From: Enterobacter quasihormaechei
GTDB taxonomy: Bacteria; Pseudomonadota; Gammaproteobacteria; Enterobacterales; Enterobacteriaceae
Length of the DNA: 64,000 bases
Reading direction: 5' to 3'
NCBI RefSeq assembly: GCF_004331385.1
Contig: NZ_SJON01000002.1
Location: 186,001-250,000 of the forward strand
Shown here piece after piece: positions 8,534 through 17,939 of the stretch. Numbering within the stretch: position 1 is the first letter of the stretch; each line of letters opens with the position of its first letter. The translations under genes were made by a program, and so were the position numbers. The notes under the pieces were generated by a model that did no database searches, was not told where the DNA came from, and saw only the letters and a list, made by a program, of their open reading frames with translations.

Positions 8534-9765
8534 ATGGTCTGGCGACGGCGAATCAGCCGCGCCACGCCGTTATCGAACAGTACTTCCGGCAGCAGCGGGC
8601 GGCTGTTGTAGTTTGAAGACATCGACGCCCCGTACGCACCGGTATCATGCAGCACCAGATAATCTCCCGGTTTTACCTCTGGCAGCGAACGGGTTTCTAC
8701 TTTCCCGCCTTCCTGCTGAGTAAAGACGTCGCCGGATTCGCACAGCGGGCCGGCAACCACGGTGTCGATGCGCGGCGCGTTGACCAGATCGCGGCCATCG
8801 GCAGCCAGCGCCGTAATGTGGTGATAGCTACCGTACATGGACGGACGCATCAGGTCGTTAAAGCCAGCATCAATCAGCACAAAATGACGGCTTCCCATCT
8901 CCTTCACGCTACGCACCTGCGCCACCAGCACACCGGCTTCGGCGACCAGGAAACGACCCGGCTCAATCTCCAGCTTCACCGCGTGGCCCAGATGGGCGGC
9001 GATGCTGTCGCGGGCGGCGCTCCACAGCCCGTAGTAATGATCCGTGTCGATCGCCTCTTCCCCTTCACGATAGGGAATGGACAACCCGCCGCCGGCGGAG
9101 ATCGCCTCCAGATCCTGACCAAAATCGATCACCTGACGCACCATGGCGCCACAGACCTGCTCAAGGTGGCCGTAATCCACGCCGGACCCAATGTGCATGT
9201 GAATACCCACCAGCTTAAGATCGTAGCGTTGTAAAACTTCCAGCGCCGCAGGCATATCGGCATACCAGATCCCGTGCTTGCTGTTTTCGCCCCCGGTGTT
9301 GGTTTTCTGGCTGTGACCGTGTCCAAAGCCCGGGTTGATGCGCAGCCAGACGCGATGGCCAGGAGAGACCTGCCCAAGCTGCTTCAGCATATCCACCGAA
9401 CCGGCATTGACCGGAATTTGCAGCTCGTGCACGCGCGCCAGCGTGGCGTCGTCAATCAGGTCGGCGGTAAAGACGATCGCGTCGCTATCGGCTTTGGGAT
9501 CAAACCCCGCCGCCAGCGCACGTTCGATTTCACCCAGCGATACGGAGTCAACCTTTACGCCCTGCTCGCGCATCAGGCGCAGGATGTGAATATTGGAGCA
9601 GGCCTTCTGCGCGAAACGCACCACGTCAAACTGATGCAGCGCGGCGATCTTCTCGCGGACAATCTGCGCATCGTAGACCCACACCGGACAGCCGAATTCG
9701 GCAGGCAGGCGCAGCAGGTTATAGGCGTTTAAATCGGTTTCGGTCTGGTTGAGCGGGCGTGGCAT
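8503..9765 (-). CDS. lysA: LysA, diaminopimelate decarboxylase
   Basis: 420 residues, the E. coli length, starting at ATG 9765 (MPRPLNQTETDL). It makes L-lysine from meso-diaminopimelate with PLP. Visible motifs: FAQKACSN with the PLP lysine, HMHIGSGVDY for phosphate binding, and PLCESGDVF near the C-terminus with the active-site cysteine. An upstream extension to 9849 would run through the promoter shared with lysR and was rejected. It is divergent from its activator gene lysR. Confidence 0.97.
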   Translation of the reverse strand: MPRPLNQTETDLNAYNLLRLPAEFGCPVWVYDAQIVREKIAALHQFDVVRFAQKACSNIHILRLMREQGVKVDSVSLGEIERALAAGFDPKADSDAIVFTADLIDDATLARVHELQIPVNAGSVDMLKQLGQVSPGHRVWLRINPGFGHGHSQKTNTGGENSKHGIWYADMPAALEVLQRYDLKLVGIHMHIGSGVDYGHLEQVCGAMVRQVIDFGQDLEAISAGGGLSIPYREGEEAIDTDHYYGLWSAARDSIAAHLGHAVKLEIEPGRFLVAEAGVLVAQVRSVKEMGSRHFVLIDAGFNDLMRPSMYGSYHHITALAADGRDLVNAPRIDTVVAGPLCESGDVFTQQEGGKVETRSLPEVKPGDYLVLHDTGAYGASMSSNYNSRPLLPEVLFDNGVARLIRRRQTIQELLALELV

Positions 9766-9885
9766 GGTCGTCTCCGGAAATCTGTTTTTTATTATTACGC
9801 CATAGCCTGAAGAGAATAAAAAATATCGTTTTATGGTGAGTCTATGCAAAAATGATATGGATAACGCTCAGACACCAGGTGCCCT

Positions 9886-10812
9886 ATGCCCGCCGTTAAC
9901 CTACGCCATATCGAGATTTTTCATGCGGTGATGACCACCGGCAATCTCACTGAAGCCGCGCAGATGCTGCACACCTCGCAGCCCACGGTCAGCCGCGAGC
10001 TGGCGCGCTTTGAGAAGGTGCTGGGGCTGAAGCTGTTTGAACGCGCGCGCGGCAGACTGCATCCGACGGTGCAGGGGTTACGTCTGTTTGAGGAGGTTCA
10101 GCGCTCCTGGTACGGCCTGGACAGGATCGTGAGCGCGGCGGAGAGCCTGAGGGAGTTTCGCCAGGGCGAGCTGTCCATCGTCTGCCTGCCGGTCTTTTCC
10201 CAGTCATTTCTGCCGGTGCTGCTACAGCCGTTTCTGGCCCGCTATCCGGAAGTCAGCCTGACCATCGTGCCGCAGGAGTCGCCGCTGCTGGAGGAGTGGC
10301 TTTCGGCCCAGCGCCACGATTTGGGTCTGACCGAAACCCTCGTGACGCCCGCGGGCACGGAGCGCACGGAGCTGCTCTCGCTGGATGAGGTCTGCGTGTT
10401 GCCCGTCGGCCATCCGCTTAGCCACAAAGCGGTGCTGACGCCGGCGGATTTCCACGGCGAAAACTATATCAGCCTGTCGCAGACCGACAGCTACCGGCAG
10501 CTTCTGGACGGCCTGTTTGCCGAACATCAGGTGAAGCGGCGGCTGGTGGTGGAAACGCACAGCGCGGCATCGATTTGCGCGATGGTGCGCGCGGGCGTGG
10601 GTATTTCGGTGGTGAACCCGCTCACGGCGATGGATTACGCCAGCAGCGGAGTGGTCCTGCGCCGGTTTAGCGTTTCCGTTCCCTTTACCGTGAGCCTGAT
10701 CCGCCCCCTGCACCGCCCCGCCTCAGCGCTGGTGGATGCGTTCAGTGAACACCTGATTGCGCACACGCGTCAGGTGGCGCTTCGCTTACCTGACCTGCAA
10801 AAACCCTTATGA
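9886..10812 (+). CDS. lysR: LysR, activator of lysA
   Basis: 308 residues, the founding LysR-type regulator (E. coli 311). The N-terminal HTH reads [24 protein letters not shown], followed by the linker and a two-lobed effector domain that senses diaminopimelate. It activates the divergent lysA from the 120-bp intergenic region. The C-terminus differs from E. coli and its last 6 bp overlap the convergent ygeA. Confidence 0.97.
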   Translation: MPAVNLRHIEIFHAVMTTGNLTEAAQMLHTSQPTVSRELARFEKVLGLKLFERARGRLHPTVQGLRLFEEVQRSWYGLDRIVSAAESLREFRQGELSIVCLPVFSQSFLPVLLQPFLARYPEVSLTIVPQESPLLEEWLSAQRHDLGLTETLVTPAGTERTELLSLDEVCVLPVGHPLSHKAVLTPADFHGENYISLSQTDSYRQLLDGLFAEHQVKRRLVVETHSAASICAMVRAGVGISVVNPLTAMDYASSGVVLRRFSVSVPFTVSLIRPLHRPASALVDAFSEHLIAHTRQVALRLPDLQKPL

Positions 10813-11499
10813 CAGCATAAACTCCACCGCATCGGCGGCGTGAAGCGCGGCGGTATCAAATACCGGTATCGGGCTTTGGTCCGCCGGCACCAGCAGGCCA
10901 ATTTCGGTACAGCCGAAAATTACCCCTTCCGCCCCCTGCTGGGCCAGTTTCTCAATCACGCTGACGTACCAGGCGCGAGAAGATTCGCTGAAGGTACCGA
11001 GGCAGAGCTCATCAAAAATAATCTGATTAATGCGTGCCCGGTCAGCCTCCTCCGGGATCAGGCTTTCTATCCCGAACTGACTGCTCAGCCGCCCGCGGTA
11101 AAAGTCCTGCTCCATGGTGTATCGCGTCCCCAGCAGCGCCACGCGCGTCATGCCGGAAGAACGTATGGCTCGCCCGGTGGCGTCCGCGATATGTAAAAAC
11201 GGCAGCGAGCAGCGGTCTTCAATATGCGACGCCACCTTATGCATGGTATTGGTGCACAGCAGAATACCCTGCGCCCCCGCACGCTCCAGCCCAAGCGCGG
11301 CATCCGCCAGCATCTGCCCGGCTTTATCCCACTCCCCGCTCGACTGGCAAGCTTCGATTTCATGAAAATCCACGCTGTGCAGCAGCAGGCTGGCCGAATG
11401 CAGACCGCCCAGACGCTGTTTGACGCCTTCATTAATCAGGCGGTAGTACGGGATCGTTGATTCCCAGCTCATGCCCCCTAACAGACCGATCGTTTTCAT
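10807..11499 (-). CDS. ygeA: YgeA, amino-acid racemase of the Asp/Glu family
   Basis: 230 residues, as in E. coli, from ATG 11499 ([15 protein letters not shown]) with GGAGG 5 nt upstream. The two catalytic cysteines of the Asp/Glu racemase fold are in LLCTNTMHK and [10 protein letters not shown]. coli YgeA is a broad-specificity racemase acting on homoserine and other amino acids. It follows lysA-lysR as in K-12. Confidence 0.93.
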   Translation of the reverse strand: MKTIGLLGGMSWESTIPYYRLINEGVKQRLGGLHSASLLLHSVDFHEIEACQSSGEWDKAGQMLADAALGLERAGAQGILLCTNTMHKVASHIEDRCSLPFLHIADATGRAIRSSGMTRVALLGTRYTMEQDFYRGRLSSQFGIESLIPEEADRARINQIIFDELCLGTFSESSRAWYVSVIEKLAQQGAEGVIFGCTEIGLLVPADQSPIPVFDTAALHAADAVEFMLS

Positions 11500-11597
11500 C
11501 TTTCCTCCTGTGCGTTTCACCCAGTGAAGCAAACTTGTGATCGCCTTTCCAGTTATTTGGCTAATCGTTTCCTTTTATGCGTGGGTGAGATAAGTTA

Positions 11598-11616
11598 AAT
11601 GAAACATTGTTTCATT
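11598..11616. promoter_or_regulatory. KdgR box (perfect palindrome)
   Basis: AATGAAACATTGTTTCATT is a perfect 9-1-9 palindrome and fits the KdgR consensus of pectin-degradation genes. It ends 18 bp before the kdgF start, so bound repressor would block the promoter or transcript start. Confidence 0.85.
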
Positions 11617-11634
11617 ACATGACAGGGCGAAAAT

Positions 11635-11958
11635 ATGTTTATTTTCCATAAAGAGACCACGCTTGACGATCTGGGTAATGGCGTGACGCGTCGTATTCTG
11701 GCGCATGACGGCAGGATGATGGCGGTGGAAGTGAATTTTGAGCAAGGGGCGATTGGCCCGATGCATAACCACCCGCATGAGCAGCTCACCTACGTTCTTT
11801 CGGGCGAATTTGAATTTACGATTGGGGAAGAGAAGCATGTAGTGACGGCGGGCGACACTCTCTACAAAGCGCCACACGTGATGCACGGCTGCATCTGCCT
11901 GAAACCCGGTACGTTGCTGGATACGTTTACGCCGGTACGCGAAGATTTCCTGAAATAA
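11635..11958 (+). CDS. kdgF: KdgF-type cupin, unsaturated uronate-processing enzyme
   Basis: 107-residue single-domain cupin. Metal-binding motif 1 is seen in GPMHNHPHEQLTYVLSGEFEF and motif 2 around GDTLYKAPHVMHG. The order, length and the ending LLDTFTPVRE match KdgF of Dickeya and Yersinia. That protein speeds ring-opening of 4,5-unsaturated galacturonate, the Ogl product, before KduI. A perfect KdgR box directly upstream and the pectin genes downstream support the assignment. Confidence 0.85.
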   Translation: MFIFHKETTLDDLGNGVTRRILAHDGRMMAVEVNFEQGAIGPMHNHPHEQLTYVLSGEFEFTIGEEKHVVTAGDTLYKAPHVMHGCICLKPGTLLDTFTPVREDFLK

Positions 11959-11988
11959 AAAAAAGGCGCTCATTTGAGCGCCTTTTTT
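11959..11988. terminator. Bidirectional terminator between kdgF and fepE
   Basis: AAAGGCGCTCA pairs with TGAGCGCCTTT, with A-runs on one side and T-runs on the other. It can end both convergent transcripts. Confidence 0.9.
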
Positions 11989-11992
11989 GATG

Positions 11993-13129
11993 TTACTCCG
12001 TCACCGGCTCAGGAAGCTGTTCCGGCAGCGGATTGCGGGAGCTCATCGCCTCGCGCAGCAGCACGCTGCCACAGGCAAACAGTCCGCCCAGAACACACGC
12101 CAGCAGCACGATCAGGGCTTTGCCCGGACCATCTTTTTTCACCGGCATAGAAGGAGAAAGCTGGTATTTGAATGGCTCCAGGCTCACATCTTCGAACGAG
12201 AGTTTTTGCAGCTGTGCCAGATAGTATTCACGGTTCTGGAAATCGGCGTTCAGCTCAGAAACGTCCTTCAGATTTTTTTCAATCTGCAACTTCTGCGCAA
12301 TCCCGTCCGCGCCGAGCGCAACGGAGTAATCCGGATCGTCTTTCACTGCCTGTCCATTGCTATAGACCGGCTTTTTGATCCCTGCCGCGTTCGCCACTTC
12401 CAGCGAGTAGTTGAGGCGTTGCAGGTTGGTATTGTGGATATTGGTCAGACGAACCCGATCCAGCTCCAGCTGCTGTTGAACCGTTTTGGTTCTCAGGATC
12501 AGCTGATCGCGGATGTTTTGCATCGTCTCCTGCTCGACGATGCGGGAGATGTACTGAATATACCCGTTCAGCACCTTCTGCGCGTCCTCTGCCGTTGGGG
12601 CCGTGAAGCTTAACGTCCAGGAAAGGTACGGTGCTTTATCGGCATTCTTTTCCTGGGTGTTATCAATGGCCTTCATCTTTTCGGCAATATTGACCACCGC
12701 GCGGTGCAGCTCCAGCGGGTCAACCTCGGCGCCATCGAGCTGAGCCATCACGTAAGGCGAGCTCTTCATGTACTCTTCAAGCAGGGACTGGGACTGAAAC
12801 TTTTTGATAAACAGATTAAACACATCCGCACGAGTGATTTTCACATCCACATCAAGCACCTGTAGCGCCACCATCATCTGGCGCAGCGAGCTCCACTGCG
12901 TCTGTTCCGCTGGCGTAATGACCGCTTTACTGGTCCACTTTTGCGGTATCAGGAAGGCGATTGCCAGGCCGACCAGTGCAAATGCGAACACAATGGTGAC
13001 GATGCGTTTTTTTGCTGCCAGCAGGACGTCCAGCAGACCCAGAAGATCTATTTCTTTAGCGCTGACCGCCGGGGGAGCATATTGAGGAAAGTTGAGATCC
13101 GTATGTTGTTTGAAATCCATCGCTGACAT
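11993..13129 (-). CDS. fepE: FepE, Wzz-family polysaccharide chain-length regulator
   Basis: 378 residues from ATG 13129 (MSAMDFKQHTDLNFP). Two membrane helices frame a large periplasmic domain: about 40-65 (IVTIVFAFALVGLAIAFLIP) and near the C-terminus (ALIVLLACVLGGLFACGSVLL). The Wzz proline-rich block LSPSMPVKKDGPGK precedes the second helix. It matches FepE, which sets very long O-antigen chains in the inner membrane, over its whole length. In E. coli fepE is in the enterobactin cluster; here it is inserted among pectin genes. Confidence 0.92.
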   Translation of the reverse strand: MSAMDFKQHTDLNFPQYAPPAVSAKEIDLLGLLDVLLAAKKRIVTIVFAFALVGLAIAFLIPQKWTSKAVITPAEQTQWSSLRQMMVALQVLDVDVKITRADVFNLFIKKFQSQSLLEEYMKSSPYVMAQLDGAEVDPLELHRAVVNIAEKMKAIDNTQEKNADKAPYLSWTLSFTAPTAEDAQKVLNGYIQYISRIVEQETMQNIRDQLILRTKTVQQQLELDRVRLTNIHNTNLQRLNYSLEVANAAGIKKPVYSNGQAVKDDPDYSVALGADGIAQKLQIEKNLKDVSELNADFQNREYYLAQLQKLSFEDVSLEPFKYQLSPSMPVKKDGPGKALIVLLACVLGGLFACGSVLLREAMSSRNPLPEQLPEPVTE

Positions 13130-13374
13130 AACTGTTCTTCTTTTAGGGATGCAGTGAAATTCTGCCTGACTGGTTCCGGTGTAACAAATCATACAAGAAT
13201 GTAAGAATTATCTGAATGCCGAATTGATACATCTGTAGACCTGCTATCAGATCTGGTAGTTAGCCACGCTGCGTGACTATTGTTATTCCCGTTCCCGATT
13301 TTGCCTCTTATCCCCTCGTCAGTGCCCGCGGCGATCGTCCGTGAAAAGTCAAAAATGCCACCTCCCTCACTATA

Positions 13375-13391
13375 TTGAAACAGCGTTTCGA
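13375..13391. promoter_or_regulatory. KdgR-like box upstream of togMNAB
   Basis: TTGAAACAGCGTTTCGA is an imperfect palindrome of the KdgR type, 283 bp before togM. The 13130-13673 interval holds no credible gene and serves as the divergent fepE/togM control region. Confidence 0.65.
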
Positions 13392-13450
13392 CGCCGATCA
13401 CATTTCCACCATTAAGCGCATGACGCAGAAATAAATCGCAATAATATAAA

Positions 13451-13467
13451 ATAAAACGATGTTTTAG
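13451..13467. promoter_or_regulatory. Second, weaker KdgR-like box
   Basis: ATAAAACGATGTTTTAG keeps the AAAC-N3-GTTT core but lacks the outer TG/CA pairs. It lies 60 bp downstream of the first box, suggesting cooperative binding. Confidence 0.45.
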
Positions 13468-13673
13468 TATCCAAGAACGCCGGTTCAGCTCTTTTAAAAC
13501 CCAAAGCGTTCCCGGCAATAACGAAAAAGAAAAAACGTTAAAAAACAATCTACTGTTTTGCCACCACCCGACATTGCACCCTGAATTTCATCTCTCATGC
13601 CGCGCAGTGCGGGCCTGGGAAAATGTAACAAAGCTGATTCCGTATTAAACCATTGATTGCCAGGTAGGTATGT

Positions 13674-14564
13674 ATGAATGAAAACAAGCTGCTGGGGCTC
13701 GCATGGATATCACCCTACATCATCGGGTTGATACTCTTTACGGCATTCCCCTTCGTCTCGTCGTTTTTCCTCAGCTTTACGGATTACGATTTGATGAGCC
13801 CGCCGGTGTTTAACGGCATCGAAAACTATCGCTATATGTTTACCGAAGACACGCTCTTCTGGAAATCCATGGGCGTGACCTTTGCCTACGTATTTCTGAC
13901 CATCCCGTTGAAGCTCGCCTTTGCATTAGGGATTGCCTTTGTCCTGAACTTTAAATTACGCGGCATCGGATTTTTCCGGACGGCCTACTATATTCCGTCG
14001 ATCCTCGGCAGTTCCGTCGCCATTGCCGTCTTGTGGCGCGCCTTATTTGCGATCGATGGCCTGCTGAACAGCTTTATCGGCGTATTGGGTTTTGACCCGG
14101 TGAACTGGCTGGGAGAACCGTCGCTGGCGCTGATGTCCGTTACCCTGCTGCGCGTCTGGCAGTTCGGTTCCGCAATGGTCATCTTCCTGGCCGCGCTGCA
14201 AAACGTACCGCAGTCCCAGTACGAAGCGGCGATGATCGACGGCGCGTCTAAATGGCAAATGTTCATGAAAGTGACCGTGCCGCTGATTACGCCGGTGATC
14301 TTCTTCAACTTCATCATGCAGACCACGCAGGCGTTCCAGGAATTTACCGGGCCGTACGTGATCACCGGCGGCGGGCCGACCTACTCCACCTACCTGTTCT
14401 CGCTCTACATCTACGACACCGCCTTCAAGTACTTCGATATGGGCTACGGGGCGGCGCTGGCGTGGGTGCTATTCCTGGTGGTGGCCGTCTTCGCCGGCAT
14501 CGCCTTTAAGTCGTCGAAATACTGGGTGTTCTACTCCGCCGATAAAGGGGGCAAAAATGGCTGA
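13674..14564 (+). CDS. togM: TogM, oligogalacturonide ABC transporter permease
   Basis: 296 residues with about six transmembrane helices and the EAA loop of carbohydrate permeases (QYEAAMIDGASKWQMFMKVTVP, near residue 185). This is the MalF-type subunit of the TogMNAB importer for oligogalacturonides known from Dickeya. GGTAGGTATGT precedes the ATG. It opens the togMNAB operon and overlaps togN by 8 bp. Confidence 0.9.
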   Translation: MNENKLLGLAWISPYIIGLILFTAFPFVSSFFLSFTDYDLMSPPVFNGIENYRYMFTEDTLFWKSMGVTFAYVFLTIPLKLAFALGIAFVLNFKLRGIGFFRTAYYIPSILGSSVAIAVLWRALFAIDGLLNSFIGVLGFDPVNWLGEPSLALMSVTLLRVWQFGSAMVIFLAALQNVPQSQYEAAMIDGASKWQMFMKVTVPLITPVIFFNFIMQTTQAFQEFTGPYVITGGGPTYSTYLFSLYIYDTAFKYFDMGYGAALAWVLFLVVAVFAGIAFKSSKYWVFYSADKGGKNG

Positions 14565-15459
14565 TATTCAACAACTTTCCACGGCAAGAAGCGTTGCGGA
14601 GCGCGAAGTGGCCCGCACGCTGCGCAGAGAGAAAATCAACGCCTACGTTCGCTACGCGATCCTGCTGTTTGTCGGCCTGCTGATGCTTTACCCGCTGGTA
14701 TGGATGTTTTCGGCGTCGTTCAAACCGAACCACGAGATCTTCACCACCCTGAGCCTGTGGCCCGCCCACGCCACCTGGGATGGCTTCGTCAACGGCTGGA
14801 AAACCGGCACCGAGTACACCTTCGGCCATTACATGCTGAACACCTTTAAGTACGTCATTCCGAAGGTGATCCTGACCATTATCTCCTCCACCATCGTGGC
14901 GTACGGCTTTGCCCGCTTCGAAATCCCGTGGAAGAAGTTCTGGTTCGCCACGCTCATCACCACCATGCTGCTGCCCAGCACCGTGCTGCTGATCCCGCAG
15001 TACCTGATGTTCCGTGAGATGGGCATGCTGAATAGCTACATGCCGCTGTACCTGCCGCTGGCCTTCGCCACGCAGGGGTTCTTTGTTTTCATGCTGATCC
15101 AGTTCCTGCGCGGCGTACCACGTGACATGGAAGAGGCGGCGCAAATCGACGGCTGTAACTCGATTCAGGTGCTGTGGTACGTGGTGGTACCGATCCTGAA
15201 GCCGGCCATTATCTCCGTCGCCCTGTTCCAGTTTATGTGGTCCATGAACGACTTTATCGGGCCGCTGATTTACGTCTACAGCGTGGATAAATACCCCATC
15301 GCACTGGCGCTGAAAATGTCCATCGACGTCACCGAAGGCGCGCCGTGGAACGAAATTCTGGCAATGGCGAGCATCTCCATTCTGCCATCCATCATTGTCT
15401 TCTTCCTGGCACAGCGCTACTTCGTACAGGGCGTCACCAGCAGCGGAATTAAAGGTTAA
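14557..15459 (+). CDS. togN: TogN, oligogalacturonide ABC transporter permease
   Basis: 300 residues, MalG-type partner permease. Six helices are visible, starting with YAILLFVGLLMLYPLVWMF, and the EAA loop reads MEEAAQIDGCNSIQVLWYVVVP. It forms the inner-membrane channel with TogM. Start at 14557 overlaps the end of togM, giving tight translational coupling; togA follows after 12 bp. Confidence 0.9.
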   Translation: MADIQQLSTARSVAEREVARTLRREKINAYVRYAILLFVGLLMLYPLVWMFSASFKPNHEIFTTLSLWPAHATWDGFVNGWKTGTEYTFGHYMLNTFKYVIPKVILTIISSTIVAYGFARFEIPWKKFWFATLITTMLLPSTVLLIPQYLMFREMGMLNSYMPLYLPLAFATQGFFVFMLIQFLRGVPRDMEEAAQIDGCNSIQVLWYVVVPILKPAIISVALFQFMWSMNDFIGPLIYVYSVDKYPIALALKMSIDVTEGAPWNEILAMASISILPSIIVFFLAQRYFVQGVTSSGIKG

Positions 15460-15471
15460 GAGGGAAATACC

Positions 15472-16599
15472 ATGGCTGAAGTCATTTTTAATAAGCTGGA
15501 AAAGGTCTACTCCAACGGTTTTAAAGCGGTACACGCTATCGATCTGAAAATCGCCGAAGGGGAATTCATGGTGATCGTCGGGCCATCCGGCTGCGCCAAA
15601 TCCACTACCCTGCGCATGCTGGCGGGGCTGGAAACCATCAGCGGCGGCGAGGTGCGCATCGGCGACCGGATCGTGAACAACCTCGCGCCGAAGGAGCGCG
15701 GTATTGCAATGGTGTTCCAGAACTACGCCCTCTATCCGCACATGACGGTGCGCGAGAATCTGGCCTTTGGCCTCAAGCTGAGCAAGCTGCCGAAAGATCA
15801 GATTGAGTCTCAGGTGAATGAAGCCGCCAAAATTCTTGAGCTGGAAGAGCTGCTCGACCGCCTACCGCGCCAGCTTTCCGGCGGCCAGGCGCAGCGCGTA
15901 GCGGTAGGCCGTGCGATTGTGAAAAAGCCGGACGTGTTCCTGTTCGATGAGCCGCTTTCAAACCTCGACGCCAAGCTGCGCGCCTCAATGCGCATTCGTA
16001 TTTCCGACCTGCACAAGCAGCTGAAGAAGTCCGGAAAACCGGCCACCACCGTTTATGTGACCCACGACCAGACCGAAGCGATGACCATGGGCGACCGCAT
16101 CTGCGTGATGAAGCTCGGTCACATCATGCAGGTGGATACGCCGGACAACCTCTACCACAAGCCGAAGAACATGTTCGTGGCGGGCTTTATCGGCGCGCCG
16201 GAGATGAATATTCGCAGGAGCGTGCTGATCGAAAAAGCGGGCCAACTGCACATCGCCATCGGCAATGAAACCATGCCGCTGAACGCGGAGAAGCAGGAGA
16301 AAGTCGCCGCTTATGCAGGTCAGGAGATTTTTTACGGCGTGCGCCCGGAGTTTGTCTCGCTTTCAGACGCGCCATTCCCGAACGGCGGCTGTAGCGGGGA
16401 GATGGTGCGCGTTGAGAATATGGGCCACGAATTCTTTGTGTACCTGAAAGTCGCGGACTACGAACTGACCGCCAGGATCCCGTCCGATGAAGCCAAGCCA
16501 ATGATTGATAAGGGGCTTCATCGTAAGGTGTATTTCACGTTTGATATGAACAAATGTCATATTTTTGACGCAAAAACCGAACAGAACCTCTCTCTCTGA
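15472..16599 (+). CDS. togA: TogA, oligogalacturonide ABC transporter ATPase
   Basis: 375 residues of the MalK/UgpC group. Walker A GPSGCAKS (about residue 38), signature LSGGQAQRVAVGRA, Walker B VFLFDEPLSNLDA and the switch histidine in YVTHDQTEA are all present, and a regulatory TOBE domain fills the C-terminal third. It energises uptake through TogMN. RBS AGGGAAATACC precedes the ATG. Confidence 0.92.
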   Translation: MAEVIFNKLEKVYSNGFKAVHAIDLKIAEGEFMVIVGPSGCAKSTTLRMLAGLETISGGEVRIGDRIVNNLAPKERGIAMVFQNYALYPHMTVRENLAFGLKLSKLPKDQIESQVNEAAKILELEELLDRLPRQLSGGQAQRVAVGRAIVKKPDVFLFDEPLSNLDAKLRASMRIRISDLHKQLKKSGKPATTVYVTHDQTEAMTMGDRICVMKLGHIMQVDTPDNLYHKPKNMFVAGFIGAPEMNIRRSVLIEKAGQLHIAIGNETMPLNAEKQEKVAAYAGQEIFYGVRPEFVSLSDAPFPNGGCSGEMVRVENMGHEFFVYLKVADYELTARIPSDEAKPMIDKGLHRKVYFTFDMNKCHIFDAKTEQNLSL

Positions 16600-16612
16600 T
16601 GGAGTGATAAAA

Positions 16613-17899
16613 ATGAAAAAAGTGCTTTTAAGCGCAGCAATCTCCGCGACCCTGGGCCTGACCGCTTTGCCATCGATGGCGCAGAATGTGGATTTACGGA
16701 TGTCCTGGTGGGGCGGCAATGGCCGTCACCAGGTTACCCTGAAAGCGCTGGAAGAGTTCCATAAACAGAACCCGGACATCAACGTGAAGGCGGAATACAC
16801 CGGCTGGGACGGTCACCTCTCCCGTCTGACCACCCAGATTGCGGGCGGCACCGAGCCGGACGTAATGCAGACGAACTGGAACTGGCTGCCGATCTTCTCC
16901 AAAACCGGTGACGGCTTCTACGATCTGAACAAGATGAAGGGCGTGATCGACTTAACCCAGTTCGATCCTAAAGAGCTGCAAACCACCACCGTGGACGGCA
17001 AGCTGAACGGCATTCCGATTTCGGTGACGGCGCGCGTATTCTACTTCAATGACGAGACCTGGAAAAAAGCGGGTATTGCCTACCCGAAAACCTGGGACGA
17101 GCTGATGGCGGCCGGTAAAACCTTCGAGAGCAAGCTCGGCAAGCAGTATTATCCGGTCATCCTGGAGCACCAGGATACGCTGGCGCTGCTGAACTCGTAC
17201 ATGATCCAGAAGTACAACGTTCCTGCGGTGGATGAGAAAACCAAAAAGTTCAGCTACACGAAAGAACAGTGGGTGGAGTTCTTCCAGACCTACAAAAAGC
17301 TGATCGACAGCCACGTCATGCCGGACACCAAATACTATGCCTCGTTCGGTAAGAGCAACATGTATGAGATGAAGCCGTGGATCCAGGGTGAATGGGGCGG
17401 CACCTACATGTGGAACTCCACTATTAACAAATATTCCGACAACCTGAAGCCGCCTGCAAAACTGGAGCTGGGCAGCTATCCGATGCTGCCGGGCGCCACC
17501 GACGCGGGCCTGTTCTTCAAGCCAGCCCAGATGCTGTCGATCGGTAAATCGACCAAAAACCCGGAAGCAGCGGCGAAGCTGATTAACTTCCTGCTCAACA
17601 GCAAAGAGGGGGTCGATACGCTGGGCCTGGAGCGCGGCGTGCCGCTGAGCAAAGTAGCGGTACAGTATCTGACCGAAGACGGCACCATAAAAGAGGACGA
17701 TCCTTCCGTGGCGGGCCTGCGTCTGGCGCAGTCGCTGCCGGCGAAACTGACCGTCTCGCCATACTTTGACGATCCGCAGATTGTGGCGCAGTTCGGTACC
17801 TCTTTGCAGTATATTGACTACGGTCAGAAAACCGTGGAAGAGACGGCCGCCGACTTCCAGCGTCAGGCAGAGCGTATTTTGAGACGTGCGATGCGGTAA
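16613..17899 (+). CDS. togB: TogB, periplasmic oligogalacturonide-binding protein
   Basis: 428 residues from ATG 16613, with GGAG 8 nt upstream. A Sec signal peptide (MKKVLLSAAISATLGLTALP, cleaved after SMA) precedes a family 1 solute-binding protein. The mature part begins NVDLRMSWWGGNGRH, as in Dickeya TogB. It captures oligogalacturonides in the periplasm and hands them to TogMN. Last gene of togMNAB; a REP hairpin follows. Confidence 0.9.
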   Translation: MKKVLLSAAISATLGLTALPSMAQNVDLRMSWWGGNGRHQVTLKALEEFHKQNPDINVKAEYTGWDGHLSRLTTQIAGGTEPDVMQTNWNWLPIFSKTGDGFYDLNKMKGVIDLTQFDPKELQTTTVDGKLNGIPISVTARVFYFNDETWKKAGIAYPKTWDELMAAGKTFESKLGKQYYPVILEHQDTLALLNSYMIQKYNVPAVDEKTKKFSYTKEQWVEFFQTYKKLIDSHVMPDTKYYASFGKSNMYEMKPWIQGEWGGTYMWNSTINKYSDNLKPPAKLELGSYPMLPGATDAGLFFKPAQMLSIGKSTKNPEAAAKLINFLLNSKEGVDTLGLERGVPLSKVAVQYLTEDGTIKEDDPSVAGLRLAQSLPAKLTVSPYFDDPQIVAQFGTSLQYIDYGQKTVEETAADFQRQAERILRRAMR

Positions 17900-17906
17900 A
17901 CACAAA

Positions 17907-17932
17907 GCCGGGTAAGCGAAGCGCCACCCGGC
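17907..17932. repeat. REP element
   Basis: GCCGGGT...ACCCGGC palindrome with the usual AAGCGAAGCG-type loop, between the convergent togB and araE. Other copies occur at 22891 and near 60.1 kb. Confidence 0.85.
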
Positions 17933-17939
17933 AATTACA

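Noticed and set aside
13189..13548. 119-codon minus-strand frame upstream of fepE
   Set aside because: It lies across the fepE/togM control region, has no family resemblance and overlaps KdgR-like boxes; treated as non-coding.
14506..15741. 411-codon minus-strand frame opposite togN and togA
   Set aside because: It covers the complement of two genes with clear family motifs and spans their junction; no start signal.
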